Shown: positions 53,099-61,244 of the stretch, one piece after another
Layout of the letters: each line of letters begins with the position of its first letter
How positions within the stretch are numbered: position 1 is the first letter of the stretch
Assembly (NCBI GenBank): GCA_963720675.1
Contig: CAVRGH010000007.1
Span: 218,504 to 282,503, forward strand
Length of the DNA: 64,000 nt
Origin: JALHSW01 sp963720675
Lineage (GTDB): Bacteria > Actinomycetota > Acidimicrobiia > IMCC26256 > PALSA-555
Reading direction: 5' to 3'
The notes under the pieces: generated by a model
What the model was told of the DNA's origin: nothing
Seen by the model: only the letters and a program-made list of their open reading frames with translations
The model's database searches: none
Position numbers and translations under genes: made by a program

Positions 53099-54394
53099 TC
53101 ACGGGACCCCGGCCCGGGTTCGCAGCTCGGACCACTTCGCCTCGGCGGCCGGGCGACGGCTGGGCACGTGCTCCGTCGGCCATCCCTCCACCGGCGTGTA
53201 CCCCTTCAACAGCGTGCGGGCCAGGACTGCCTTGTGCAGCTCGTCGGGGCCGTCGCCGATGGGTCCGAAGCGGGTCGACCGGTACCAGGACTCGACGGGG
53301 AGGTCGCTCGAGTAGCCGAGGGCTCCGCACACCTGGATGGTCCGGTCGAGGACGGCGAGGACGACTTTCGAGACGTGGGCCTTGATCATCCCGAGGTCGG
53401 CACGAACCGCGGCTGCGCCGTGCTTGTCCATCTTCCACGCAGTCTGGAACGTGAGCAGGCGCGCGGCCTGGATCTCCGTGTGCGACAGCGCGACGTAGTC
53501 CTGCACCATCTGGTGCTGCGCGAGCAGCTTGCCGTGCGAGGTGCGCGACACCGCACGTTCGCACATGATGTCGAGGGAACGTTGCGCCTGGCCGAGCCAG
53601 CGCATCGCGTGATGGATGCGACCCCCGCCGAGGCGCTGCTGGGCGAGCACGAAGCCCTCGCCGGGCGCGCCGATCAGGTGGTCGGCCGGCACCCGGCAGC
53701 CGCTGAACACGATCTCGGCATGGTTCCCCGGTCGTCCGAACTCGACCTCGGGGTGCGCCATCGTGCCGATGTCACGCACGATCTCCATTCCCGGGGTTCC
53801 GGCCGGGACGACGAACACCGATGCGTGGCGATGCGGTCGTCCCTCGGGATTGGTCTCGGCGAACACCAGCACGATGTCGGCCACCGACGCGTTGGTGATG
53901 AACCACTTGCGACCTTCGAGCACCCACTCGTCGCCGTCCTGCACTGCGGTCGTCCCGATGACGGTCGGGTCCGAGCCGGCGAGGAAGGGTTCGGTGAGCG
54001 CGAAGGCGCTGGAGATCTCGCCGCGCATGTTGGGCCAGAGCCACCGCTCCTTCTGCGCGTCGGTGGCGCCGTGCGCGAGCAGCTCCATGTTCCCGCTGTC
54101 CGGTGCCTGTACGCCGAAGATCGTCATCGACATCATGCAGCGGCCGATGATCTCCGACATCAGCGCGAGCTTGAGCTGCCCGAGCCCCGGGCCACCGAGC
54201 TCGGGGTCGAGGAAGGCGCCCCACAGACCTTCGGCCTTCACCTGGTCCTGGAGGTGGCGCTTGACCACCGCCCACTCGTCGGCGGGCAGCTGGTCGAAGA
54301 CCGGCTCGAGCGGGATGAGCTCCCGGTCGATGAACGCCCGCATCCACGCGAGCTTCGCCTCGAACTCGGGCTCGGTCTCGAAATCCCAGGCCAC
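53099..54394 (-). CDS. Acyl-CoA dehydrogenase, ACAD10/11/LvaC-like
   Basis: The 431-residue flavoprotein has the three-part acyl-CoA dehydrogenase layout. An N-terminal helical part comes first, then the FAD segment AFALTEPFLAGSDPT with WFITNASVADIVLVF. A C-terminal helical part includes GKLLAQHQMVQDYVA and GALGYSSDLPVESWYR, and RFGPIGDGPDELHK closes the active site. This DGPDE ending is typical of the ACAD10/11 group rather than ordinary chain-length dehydrogenases. It is the first gene of the operon. Together with the adjacent kinase it could convert a 4-phosphoacyl-CoA to a 3-hydroxyacyl-CoA. Confidence 0.92.
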   Translation of the reverse strand: MAWDFETEPEFEAKLAWMRAFIDRELIPLEPVFDQLPADEWAVVKRHLQDQVKAEGLWGAFLDPELGGPGLGQLKLALMSEIIGRCMMSMTIFGVQAPDSGNMELLAHGATDAQKERWLWPNMRGEISSAFALTEPFLAGSDPTVIGTTAVQDGDEWVLEGRKWFITNASVADIVLVFAETNPEGRPHRHASVFVVPAGTPGMEIVRDIGTMAHPEVEFGRPGNHAEIVFSGCRVPADHLIGAPGEGFVLAQQRLGGGRIHHAMRWLGQAQRSLDIMCERAVSRTSHGKLLAQHQMVQDYVALSHTEIQAARLLTFQTAWKMDKHGAAAVRADLGMIKAHVSKVVLAVLDRTIQVCGALGYSSDLPVESWYRSTRFGPIGDGPDELHKAVLARTLLKGYTPVEGWPTEHVPSRRPAAEAKWSELRTRAGVP

Positions 54395-54538
54395 GTGCCC
54401 CCCGCTCTCTGCCCCCTGTCAGCCCCTGCTCAGATCACACCGTAATCTCGGTGTTGTGCGAAGGCCAGCTCTCGGTCAGACTCCCCCGGAACGGGAGGCC
54501 GCCAGGCGGCGTCCGTCACGGATCCGAGGGGGGACCTC

Positions 54539-55874
54539 GTGAAGCACACTCGCTGGATGGCGCTCGTCGCCACCGTGGTACTGGCCATGACCGCGACGGC
54601 CGCGGCTGCGGTCGCGCAGAGCTCGGGCGGCGACAAGCCGACGGCGACCGAGATCGGGGTCACCGACAAGGAGATCCGGATCGCGGTCGTCGCCGATGTC
54701 GACACGCCGCTCGCACCCGGCGTGTTCCAGGGCTCGGTCGACGGCGTGAAGGGCTGGGCCAAGTACGTCAACGCGAACGGTGGGCTCGCCGGCCGCAAGG
54801 TCGTCGTCGACTTCCTCGACTCGAAGCTCAGCGCCGACGAGGCGCGCAACGTGACCATCAAGGCGTGCGCGGAAGACTTCGCGATGGTCGGGACCTCGGC
54901 GGTGTTCCTGAACAACGTCGACGACATCGAGGCGTGCGTCGACCAGGCCGGTGCCGCGACGGGTCTCCCCGACATCGCGGTCGTGACGACCGAGGTCGCG
55001 CAGCAGTGCTCGCCGACGTCGTTCGCGGTGAACCCACCGCCGCTCATCTGCGACACCCAGGACCAGCACCCGCAGACGTACCAGGCCAACGCAGGCCGCG
55101 AGTTCTACTACCAGAAGAAGTACGGCAAGGACCTCCACGGTGCCTACCTGCTGTCGGGTGACCTCAAGTCGACCGAGAACGCGAACCGCGCGTCGATGAC
55201 CGAGATGCAGGAAGCCGGGAGCGGGGATCAAGCAAGACTTCGAGGTCGCCCTGTCGGCGTCCGCGCCGCAGACGGCGTACACGCCGATCGTGCAGCAGCT
55301 GAAGGACAACTCGTCGAACTACGCCCAGAGCGGCGCGACGTCGAACACCACGGTGCTGCTCCGCAAGGAGGCGAAGCTCCAGGGCGTCACCGACCCGAAC
55401 TTCATCTGGGACTGCACCCTGCAGTGCTACGACAAGAACCTGCTCTCGCAGGGGGGCGCGGACGTCGAGGGTCAGTACGTGTCGACGCTCTTCCTGCCGT
55501 TCGAGGAGGCAAGCACGAACAAGACGCTGTCGCAGTTCCTGAAGTACACCGGCAAGGACAAGGCCGACGGCTTCGGGATCCAGGCGTACGCGTCGGGTCT
55601 CCTCGTGAGCCAGGCGATCGACCAGATCGTGAAGGCCGACGGCGTGAACGGGCTCACCCGCAAGGCGCTGTTCGAGCAGCTCAACTCGATCAACAACTTC
55701 AACGCCGGCGGGATGATCGGCACGACGAACATCGCGGAGCGCAAGGTGACGAACTGCTACGTGCTCACCCAGGTGAAGAACGGCAAGTTCGTCCGGGTCA
55801 CGCCTTCCAAGAAGGGGACCTTCGACTGCAACCCGAAGAACTCCCTCCAGATCAAGCTCGACCTGATCAAGTAG
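54539..55874 (+). CDS. ABC transporter solute-binding protein, Liv family (second), one frame break
   Basis: The product is a Liv-type binding protein with a Sec signal (RWMALVATVVLAMTATAAAAVAQS). Frame one runs to SMTEMQEAG, then the sense continues as IKQDFEVALSASAPQTAYTPIV in the next frame. One extra G in the GGGG run at 55223-55226 explains the shift, and removing it gives 444 residues. The mature protein has four cysteines that could form disulphides (CAEDF, CVDQ, CSPTS, CDTQ). GTG follows GAGGGGGG. No permease gene lies beside it, so it may use another Liv transporter. It faces the LvaA/ACAD-like operon. Confidence 0.85.
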
Positions 55875-55885
55875 ACCCGGGACCG

Positions 55886-57023
55886 ATGGCCCGAACACCG
55901 CGCACCACCGCCGCATTCGACGAGATGCTCAGCGTCGCTCGCGGAGATCCGCGACGAGTACGTCCTCGACGACGAGCGACACATCGACGACGTCGAGGTC
56001 CTCGAGGGCTACCAGCACGCCATCCAGATGGTCTCGCAGGTCAGCGAGCTGCTGATCGAGGCCGACCGGGAGCGCCCGCGGTTCTCCAACATCGTGTCGC
56101 CCGCCCGGAAGCTGCTCGGTGACAACCCCGACTCCATCTACCAGCAGGCGATCATCCGCGGCGATCGCGCCTACCGGATCCGGGGTCGGAAGAAGGAGCA
56201 GTGCTACATCTCCTTCACGGTCCACGGCACCGATCCGACCGGCGGGTTCGGGGGTCCCGTGCTCGCCGACGTGAACGACTCCGACATCGAGTTCGAGCCC
56301 GACGGTTCCTTCGAGCTGATCCTGAGCGCCGTCGAGCAGGCGAAGAACTGGATCCCCCTCGACCCCGATGCCCGCATGGTGATCGTGCGGAACTATTTCC
56401 AGCACGAGCGATCGGCTCAGACCGATGCCTCAGTGTTCGTCGAGATCGAGATCGAGCCCGTCGAACCCGTTGCCCCCTCGCCGCCGATGACCGACGAGGT
56501 GCTCGGCGCACGCATCGAGGAGGCGACGACCATGCTGCGCGCCCTCACGCTCGGCCTGCGCGTGTTCGGTGGCCCCTCGACGGTGCCGTTCGTTTCCGAC
56601 GTACCCAACACCGTCGGCGAGCCGTGGAGCTTCCGGAGCTCGGGCCAGGATGTCGCCGGCGCGGTCGACATCTTCTACTCGTCGGGCACCTTCGACCTCG
56701 GGCCCGAGGACGCACTCGTCATGGAGGGCACCGTCCCGCCGAGCCGGTTTACCAACGTGATGCTCTGGAACGTGCAGATGCAGACGCTCGAGTATCGGTC
56801 GCATCGCGTGTCATTGAACGATGCGCAGATGGTGCTCGGGCCCGGCCGCTCCTACCGCATCGTGGTGAGCGAGCGCGATCCTGGCGTGCCGAACTGGATC
56901 GACACCGCCGGCCATCGCCGCGGCACCATCTTCTGGCGCTTCCTGCTCCCGGAGGAGACGCCCGAGCACCCGCGCTGCACGGTCGTCCCGGTTGCGAGTC
57001 TCAGCGCACCGGCCGCCGGCTGA
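55886..57023 (+). CDS. DUF1214-type protein, one frame break near its start
   Basis: The frame starts MARTPRTTAAFDEMLSV, then breaks near 55937. The sense continues as LAEIRDEYVLDDERHIDDVE and runs to the stop. Deleting one G at 55937 gives 378 residues. The DUF1214 module is clear (YRIRGRKKEQCYISFTVHG, then NWIPLDPDARMVIVRNYFQHE). Proteins with this module are beta-rich and their reaction is not established. It starts 11 bases after the second binding-protein gene, so it probably belongs to the same transport or catabolic unit. Its 3' end overlaps the convergent gene by 23 bases. Confidence 0.82.
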
Positions 57024-57684
57024 ACCCAGCCAGGACGAACAGCACGACGACGACGGCAGCGGGGATCCACAGGGCGCGTCCCCACGCATCGGTGATCCCG
57101 GCACCGATCGCGGCACCGCCCACGTAGCAGCCGAGGACGAGCACGAGGATCGCGAGCGGTCCTCGTTCCTCCTCCGGCGCGCGCGCCTCGCCGAGCACCG
57201 CGTCGGCCGCGGACTCCGCGATCCGGTCGATCGCACCGGTCTGGTACGTCGTCGCCAGGGTGACGCCCGCGGCGCGTCGGATCACGTCGGTCTGGATCCC
57301 CATCGCACCCGCGGCGACCGCGAGCATCACGACCTCGGCGCTCCCGCCGGCGGGCGCATGCCCGCTGAGCTCCCCCGCCAGCGCGGCGAGCACGATCAGC
57401 AGTCCCGCTTCGAGGCCGAGCAAGGAGACCGCCACACGAGTCGGCGGGATCCGCCTCCGGAGCACGATCCCGACCGCGACCCCGATCGCGAACATCAGGA
57501 CGGCCAACAGTGGCCGCCACACCTCGGACGCCTGGCCGTCGCCGATCCCGATGCCCAGCAGCACGGCGTTCCCACTCTGGTTCGCAGGGAACACGGCGAA
57601 GAGGCTGGTGAAGCCGACCGCGTCGACGAAGCCGGCGACGACGGCCAGCGTTCCCGCGAGGGTCAGATCGCGCTCGGTGGCCAC
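57001..57684 (-). CDS. DUF1275 (YoaK-like) membrane protein
   Basis: The 227-residue protein has about six or seven membrane helices, and the DUF1275 motifs GFVDAVGFTSLFAVFPANQSGN and MGIQTDVIRRAAGVTLATTYQTGAIDRI are clear. The family is widespread, and its transported substrate is unknown. GTG at 57684 is chosen because the conserved first helix begins there and CAGGGG lies just upstream. A longer frame to 57816 would cross the sigma-factor start region. It converges on the DUF1214 gene and overlaps it by 23 bases. Confidence 0.88.
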   Translation of the reverse strand: MATERDLTLAGTLAVVAGFVDAVGFTSLFAVFPANQSGNAVLLGIGIGDGQASEVWRPLLAVLMFAIGVAVGIVLRRRIPPTRVAVSLLGLEAGLLIVLAALAGELSGHAPAGGSAEVVMLAVAAGAMGIQTDVIRRAAGVTLATTYQTGAIDRIAESAADAVLGEARAPEEERGPLAILVLVLGCYVGGAAIGAGITDAWGRALWIPAAVVVVLFVLAGFSRRPVR

Positions 57685-57773
57685 GGCCCCTGTTCTACCG
57701 GACGATCGCGCCGCGCCGGCCGACGCACCCGTCCCACGCGCTAAACCACCCTGCCGCGTCAGAGGTTGTCCAG

Positions 57774-58268
57774 ATGGTGAACGATGGCGAGGTGCAGCAC
57801 CACGACGAGTTCGCAACCTTCTTCCGTGAGCACTACGGAGAGGTGCTTCGCTCCGTCGCGGTCACGCTCGGCGACCGCGATCGGGCGGAGGACGTCACCC
57901 AGGAGGCGTTCGCCCGGGCCTGCCGCCGGTGGCGCTCGGTGTCGACGATGGAGAAGCCCGTTGCCTGGGTCTATGTCGTGGCCCTCAACACGGAGCGGAC
58001 GCGGTGGCGCCGCGAGCAGCGGCACCCCGCGGCGCAGTCCTGCGATGCGGTCGATCCGGCCGGTGCGGTGCTCGACACGGTGACGCTCGAACGCGCGCTC
58101 GATGCCCTCACCCCGCGCCAACGCGCCGTCGTGGTGCTGCGCTACCTCGCCGACCTGAGCACCGCCGACGTCGCCGACGTGATGGGCTGCGCGCCGGGCA
58201 CCGTGAAGGCAACCCTCCACCAGGCGCTGGGTCGCCTGCGTGTCGATCTCGACGGGAGTGAGCGATGA
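57774..58268 (+). CDS. ECF sigma factor, SigE-like
   Basis: The 164-residue protein is a small ECF sigma factor. Region 2 covers about residues 14-80 (FFREHYGEVLRSVAVTLGDRDRAEDVTQEAFARA). Region 4 covers about 105-155 (LDALTPRQRAVVVLRYLADLSTADVADVMGCAPGTVK). The short linker and SigE-like sequence match the actinobacterial SigE family. Its stop overlaps the next gene by 4 bases, implying that the membrane protein downstream is its partner. The stress signal is not known. Confidence 0.92.
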   Translation: MVNDGEVQHHDEFATFFREHYGEVLRSVAVTLGDRDRAEDVTQEAFARACRRWRSVSTMEKPVAWVYVVALNTERTRWRREQRHPAAQSCDAVDPAGAVLDTVTLERALDALTPRQRAVVVLRYLADLSTADVADVMGCAPGTVKATLHQALGRLRVDLDGSER

Positions 58269-58904
58269 AGGTCGACGAGCTGCGCGAAACCCTCGACGTG
58301 CTCGCCGGGCCGGTACCGCCGGCCGAACCCGAGGCCCTGCGGTCGGTGCAGCGGCGGGTCCGACGCACGCGGGCGGGCAGCTCGGCGCCGCGGCGATCGC
58401 GGTCGTCCTCGTCGTCGTCGGCACCGCGGTGGTCCTCACGCGCAGCGGCGACGGTGCACCGCGGTCGCGAGCACGCCGAAGCGGGCCGGTGCGTGCGCGC
58501 GACTTCCCGAGGCGGTGCCGGCCGACCAGGTGCCGGCCGCCGTCGCGGCGTGGGCGGGAGCCCCGGTGCCGACGAGCCGCCGAGTCCTGTCGCGCGCGAC
58601 TCATCGCGCCGTCCTCGGCGAGGGCGGCATCTGGACCATTCGTGATGCCCTCACGGTTCCCGGGCACCGCGAGGGCGACGGCTGGCTCGTGAAGTTCCCC
58701 TGGTTCACGATCCCGTCGGGCGCTCCGACGATCACCGGGCGACGGCTCGACGGGCCCGGTCGGTTCCAGGCCGACGCCAACGTCGCAACCGACGCGTCCT
58801 CCGTGTTCGTGACCTCGACCATGAAGTTCTCGGAGGCCGGCTGCTGGAAGGTCACTGCGCGCTACCGCGGGTCCACGCTCAGCTTCCCGATCCGCGTCGG
58901 GTGA
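58265..58904 (+). CDS. Membrane partner of the ECF sigma factor (anti-sigma candidate), two frame breaks
   Basis: Three frames carry one sense. MKVDELRETLDVLAGPVPPAEPEAL is a short cytoplasmic N terminus. GQLGAAAIAVVLVVVGTAVV is a membrane helix, and it appears one frame away after about 58370. AVASTPKRAGACARLPEAVPADQ leads into an extracytoplasmic domain that ends CWKVTARYRGSTLSFPIRVG, in a third frame from about 58460. Adding one base at each break gives 213 residues. The layout (short cytoplasmic part, one helix, outer sensor domain) is that of an anti-sigma factor. Overlap with the sigma gene supports this. Confidence 0.7.
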
Positions 58905-58907
58905 GGA

Positions 58908-59756
58908 TCAGCCTGCTGCGGGCTGTTCGACGTCGAACGCTCGTGCCAGACCGTCGAGGAGCTCTCGCCACTCCGTCGGTGCCGCGTCGGGGAGTGGCGC
59001 ACGCAGGCTCAGCGCCTCGACCAGCGTCACCGCGTCACCGCGCAGGCACACCGCGTCGGGTGGCACCACTTCGTCGCGTACTGCGACGGACCCCCCGGCC
59101 TCCAACACGAAGGAAACCTCCGGTTCGCTCGCCTCGACACCGAGCCGCGCCTCGAGCCGCGCACCGGAATTGATCGCCAACGCGGGGCTCACCGCCGCGA
59201 CGTAGCGCAACGAGGATGCGACCTCGTCGGCTTCAGCCGGCGGCGTCGACCCGAGCGGAAGTGTGACATCGCGTTCGTGGATCCAGCAGTCCCACAGTGC
59301 GTGATGCGCGAGCAGGCGGATCGGGACGTGGCCGGCCGGCGTCTCGGCGAGCAGCAGCCACCCGGAGTCGTCGAGTCCACTGATCGCGTCGAGGAACCCG
59401 TCGTTCGACGCGATGAACTGGGCGAGCACATCGGCGGGCGCGAGCTCGCGCATCGGTGCGACCATGAGTGGCGGCGTGGTGGCGGGATCGAAGCCGGTGA
59501 GGATGCGCGTGGGGTCCCCGGCGGTGCCGGCGCGCACCGAGGCTTCCCAGAACGCGTTGACCCCGACGACGTGCGCGACGACGTCCTGGACCGTCCAACC
59601 CTCGCAACGACTCGGCGCGGCCCAGTCGTCGTCATTGAGCGCGCCGAGCATCGCTTCCATGCGCCGGCGCTGTCGGACGACGGGTACGAGCTGATCGTCG
59701 GGCGCGCCGGTGATCGAGATGATCGGTGGTCCGTCGTAGCGCGGGGCAACCTTCAT
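58908..59756 (-). CDS. DinB-fold protein of the mycothiol-dependent maleylpyruvate isomerase type
   Basis: The 282-residue protein has the N-terminal four-helix DinB/MDMPI fold: RRRMEAMLGALNDDDWAAPSRCEGWTVQDVVAHVVGVNAFW, with the metal-binding His of VAHVVG. A second candidate metal site is HHALWDCWIHERDV. A C-terminal beta domain (ARLEARLGVEASEPEVSFVLEAGG) follows. Related proteins use mycothiol for isomerisation or conjugation. The substrate is unknown. ATG at 59756 is preceded by TAGGGT with an 8-base gap, suggesting a nearly leaderless message. Confidence 0.88.
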   Translation of the reverse strand: MKVAPRYDGPPIISITGAPDDQLVPVVRQRRRMEAMLGALNDDDWAAPSRCEGWTVQDVVAHVVGVNAFWEASVRAGTAGDPTRILTGFDPATTPPLMVAPMRELAPADVLAQFIASNDGFLDAISGLDDSGWLLLAETPAGHVPIRLLAHHALWDCWIHERDVTLPLGSTPPAEADEVASSLRYVAAVSPALAINSGARLEARLGVEASEPEVSFVLEAGGSVAVRDEVVPPDAVCLRGDAVTLVEALSLRAPLPDAAPTEWRELLDGLARAFDVEQPAAG

Positions 59757-59819
59757 CGCCCGAGACCCTACGCAACGCGGAGGCCCACCGGCGGTGGACC
59801 TCCACGCGGGGCGTCGGGG

Positions 59820-60323
59820 CTACTGCGGGGCGGCTCCGACTCGGAGGAGGTCGTCGATCTGGCCGATCGCAGACGCCATGCCTTCTTCCATGCCCATCTC
59901 GATGATCTTCTCCATGGTCTCCAGCGAGGGGAAGACCGTGTTGATCGTCATGCGGGTCGCACCGCCGACTGTGCCGTCCAACGTGACCCGGATCGTCATC
60001 ACCGGCATGTCGGGGGCACGATCGTCGGCGCTGTTGCCGAACCCGTCCTCGAACTCGAGTGCGCGGGGCGCGTCGACCGAGACGACGCGCCACCAGCCGT
60101 GGGCCTGGTCGCCCTCGGGGCCGGTCATGAAGTAGTTGACGGCTCCGCCAGGTGTGAGGTCGTGGTCGACCACGGTCGCCGGATAGGTCGGCGGGCCCCA
60201 CCACCGCTCGAGCTGACGCGGGTCCTCCCACAGCTGCCACACGCGCTCGACGGGCGCCTCGAACTCCGAGACGATCGACATCGTCAGTGTCGCGGGGTCC
60301 TTCTGGACGCTCGTGACGGTCAT
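59820..60323 (-). CDS. AHSA1/SRPBCC-family protein
   Basis: The 167-residue protein has the START-like AHSA1 fold. LTMSIVSEFEAPVERVWQLWEDPRQLERWWGPPTYP is the family's characteristic first helix-strand unit, and it ends with a helix (LETMEKIIEMGMEEGMASAI). It starts just downstream of the ArsR gene with a strong GGAGGAG and is probably co-transcribed. Such ArsR/AHSA1 pairs handle hydrophobic small molecules. The ligand is not known. Confidence 0.9.
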   Translation of the reverse strand: MTVTSVQKDPATLTMSIVSEFEAPVERVWQLWEDPRQLERWWGPPTYPATVVDHDLTPGGAVNYFMTGPEGDQAHGWWRVVSVDAPRALEFEDGFGNSADDRAPDMPVMTIRVTLDGTVGGATRMTINTVFPSLETMEKIIEMGMEEGMASAIGQIDDLLRVGAAPQ

Positions 60324-60327
60324 ACGC

Positions 60328-60669
60328 TCACTCCTCCACTCGGGGCTCGCCGAGGATCTCGGCGATTCGGTCCATGCGGCCTCGCCACACGGCTTCCAGC
60401 TCTTCGAGGAGGCGGTGCGCCTCCCGAACGGTGTCGACGTTGCCCCGGACGAGCTGTTCCCGACCGCGCCGCTGCTTGGTCACCAGCTCGGCGTCCTCGA
60501 GGACGGCAACGTGCTTCTGCACGGCCGCGAAGCTCATCGGGTAGCTGCGGGCCAGGGCCGAGACCGAGTGCTCCCCTTCCAGGGTGCGCAGGACGATGTC
60601 CCGCCGGGTGGCATCCGCCAGGGCTCGGAACACCCGGTCTGCTCGTCGGTCCGCCAGTTCTACAACCAT
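60328..60669 (-). CDS. ArsR-family regulator (SdpR-like, metal-independent)
   Basis: The 113-residue winged-helix repressor starts RADRVFRALADATRRDIVLRTLEGEHSV, with recognition helix FAAVQKHVAVLEDAELV. It has no cysteine pair for metals and so belongs to the non-metal branch that partners AHSA1 proteins. The ATG at 60669 lies inside a perfect 20-base palindrome, so the protein probably represses its own gene and the two flanking SRPBCC genes. A longer frame up to 60825 would run through the operator and is rejected. Confidence 0.92.
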   Translation of the reverse strand: MVVELADRRADRVFRALADATRRDIVLRTLEGEHSVSALARSYPMSFAAVQKHVAVLEDAELVTKQRRGREQLVRGNVDTVREAHRLLEELEAVWRGRMDRIAEILGEPRVEE

Positions 60670-60679
60670 CTGGTTGTAG
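60660..60679. promoter_or_regulatory. Palindromic ArsR operator overlapping the arsR-like start codon
   Basis: CTACAACCA and TGGTTGTAG are perfect 9-base inverted arms around a 2-base centre. The start codon of the minus-strand ArsR gene lies within the left half. It sits 98 bases upstream of the divergent SRPBCC gene at 60777. It is the likely binding site of the adjacent regulator. Confidence 0.75.
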
Positions 60680-60776
60680 GTTATGCTGACTCCCGGCCGG
60701 GTGCAAGGCGAGCCGTGCGCCCGCCGGCGAGCGCGAGCGAGGATCAGGACCGACCCCCGAACGAGGAGCACAGACC

Positions 60777-61241
60777 GTGGCCACCGACGAGTTCGAAGTG
60801 AAGCGCGAGGCCGACATCGCGGCACCGGCGCAGAAGGTGTTCGACCTGATCGCCGACTTCCATCGGTGGACCGAGTGGTCCCCGTGGGAAGCGCTGGACC
60901 CCGGGCTGCAGCGCACGTACTCCGGCGCCGAGTCCGGCGTCGGAGCGATCTACGAGTGGAGCGGCAATCGCAAGGCGGGCCAGGGGCGCATGGAGATCAC
61001 CGCCGCCGATTCGCCATCGCGCGTCGTGATCGCGCTGCAGTTCCTCAAGCCGTTCAAGTCGAGCAGCACGACGACGTTCGAGGTGACGGGTTCCGGCAGT
61101 GGCACCCACGTGATGTGGCGGATGGTCGGTCCGAAGACGTTCCTGACCCGGGTCATGGGCATCTTCAGCAGCATGGACAAGATGGTCGGCCGCGACTTCG
61201 AGAAGGGGCTCGCGCAGCTCAGCACCGCCGCCCAGGCGTAG
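60777..61241 (+). CDS. SRPBCC-family (polyketide-cyclase-like) protein
   Basis: The 154-residue protein has a START-like fold (FEVKREADIAAPAQKVFDLIADFHRWTEWSPWEALDPG) and ends with a long helix (MDKMVGRDFEKGLAQLSTAAQ). It is divergent from the ArsR-like repressor and shares its operator region, so it is likely under the same control. The GTG start is preceded by only a modest GAGGAG. The ligand is unknown. It converges on the P-type ATPase gene with a gap of 3 bases. Confidence 0.88.
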   Translation: MATDEFEVKREADIAAPAQKVFDLIADFHRWTEWSPWEALDPGLQRTYSGAESGVGAIYEWSGNRKAGQGRMEITAADSPSRVVIALQFLKPFKSSSTTTFEVTGSGSGTHVMWRMVGPKTFLTRVMGIFSSMDKMVGRDFEKGLAQLSTAAQA

Positions 61242-61244
61242 ACG

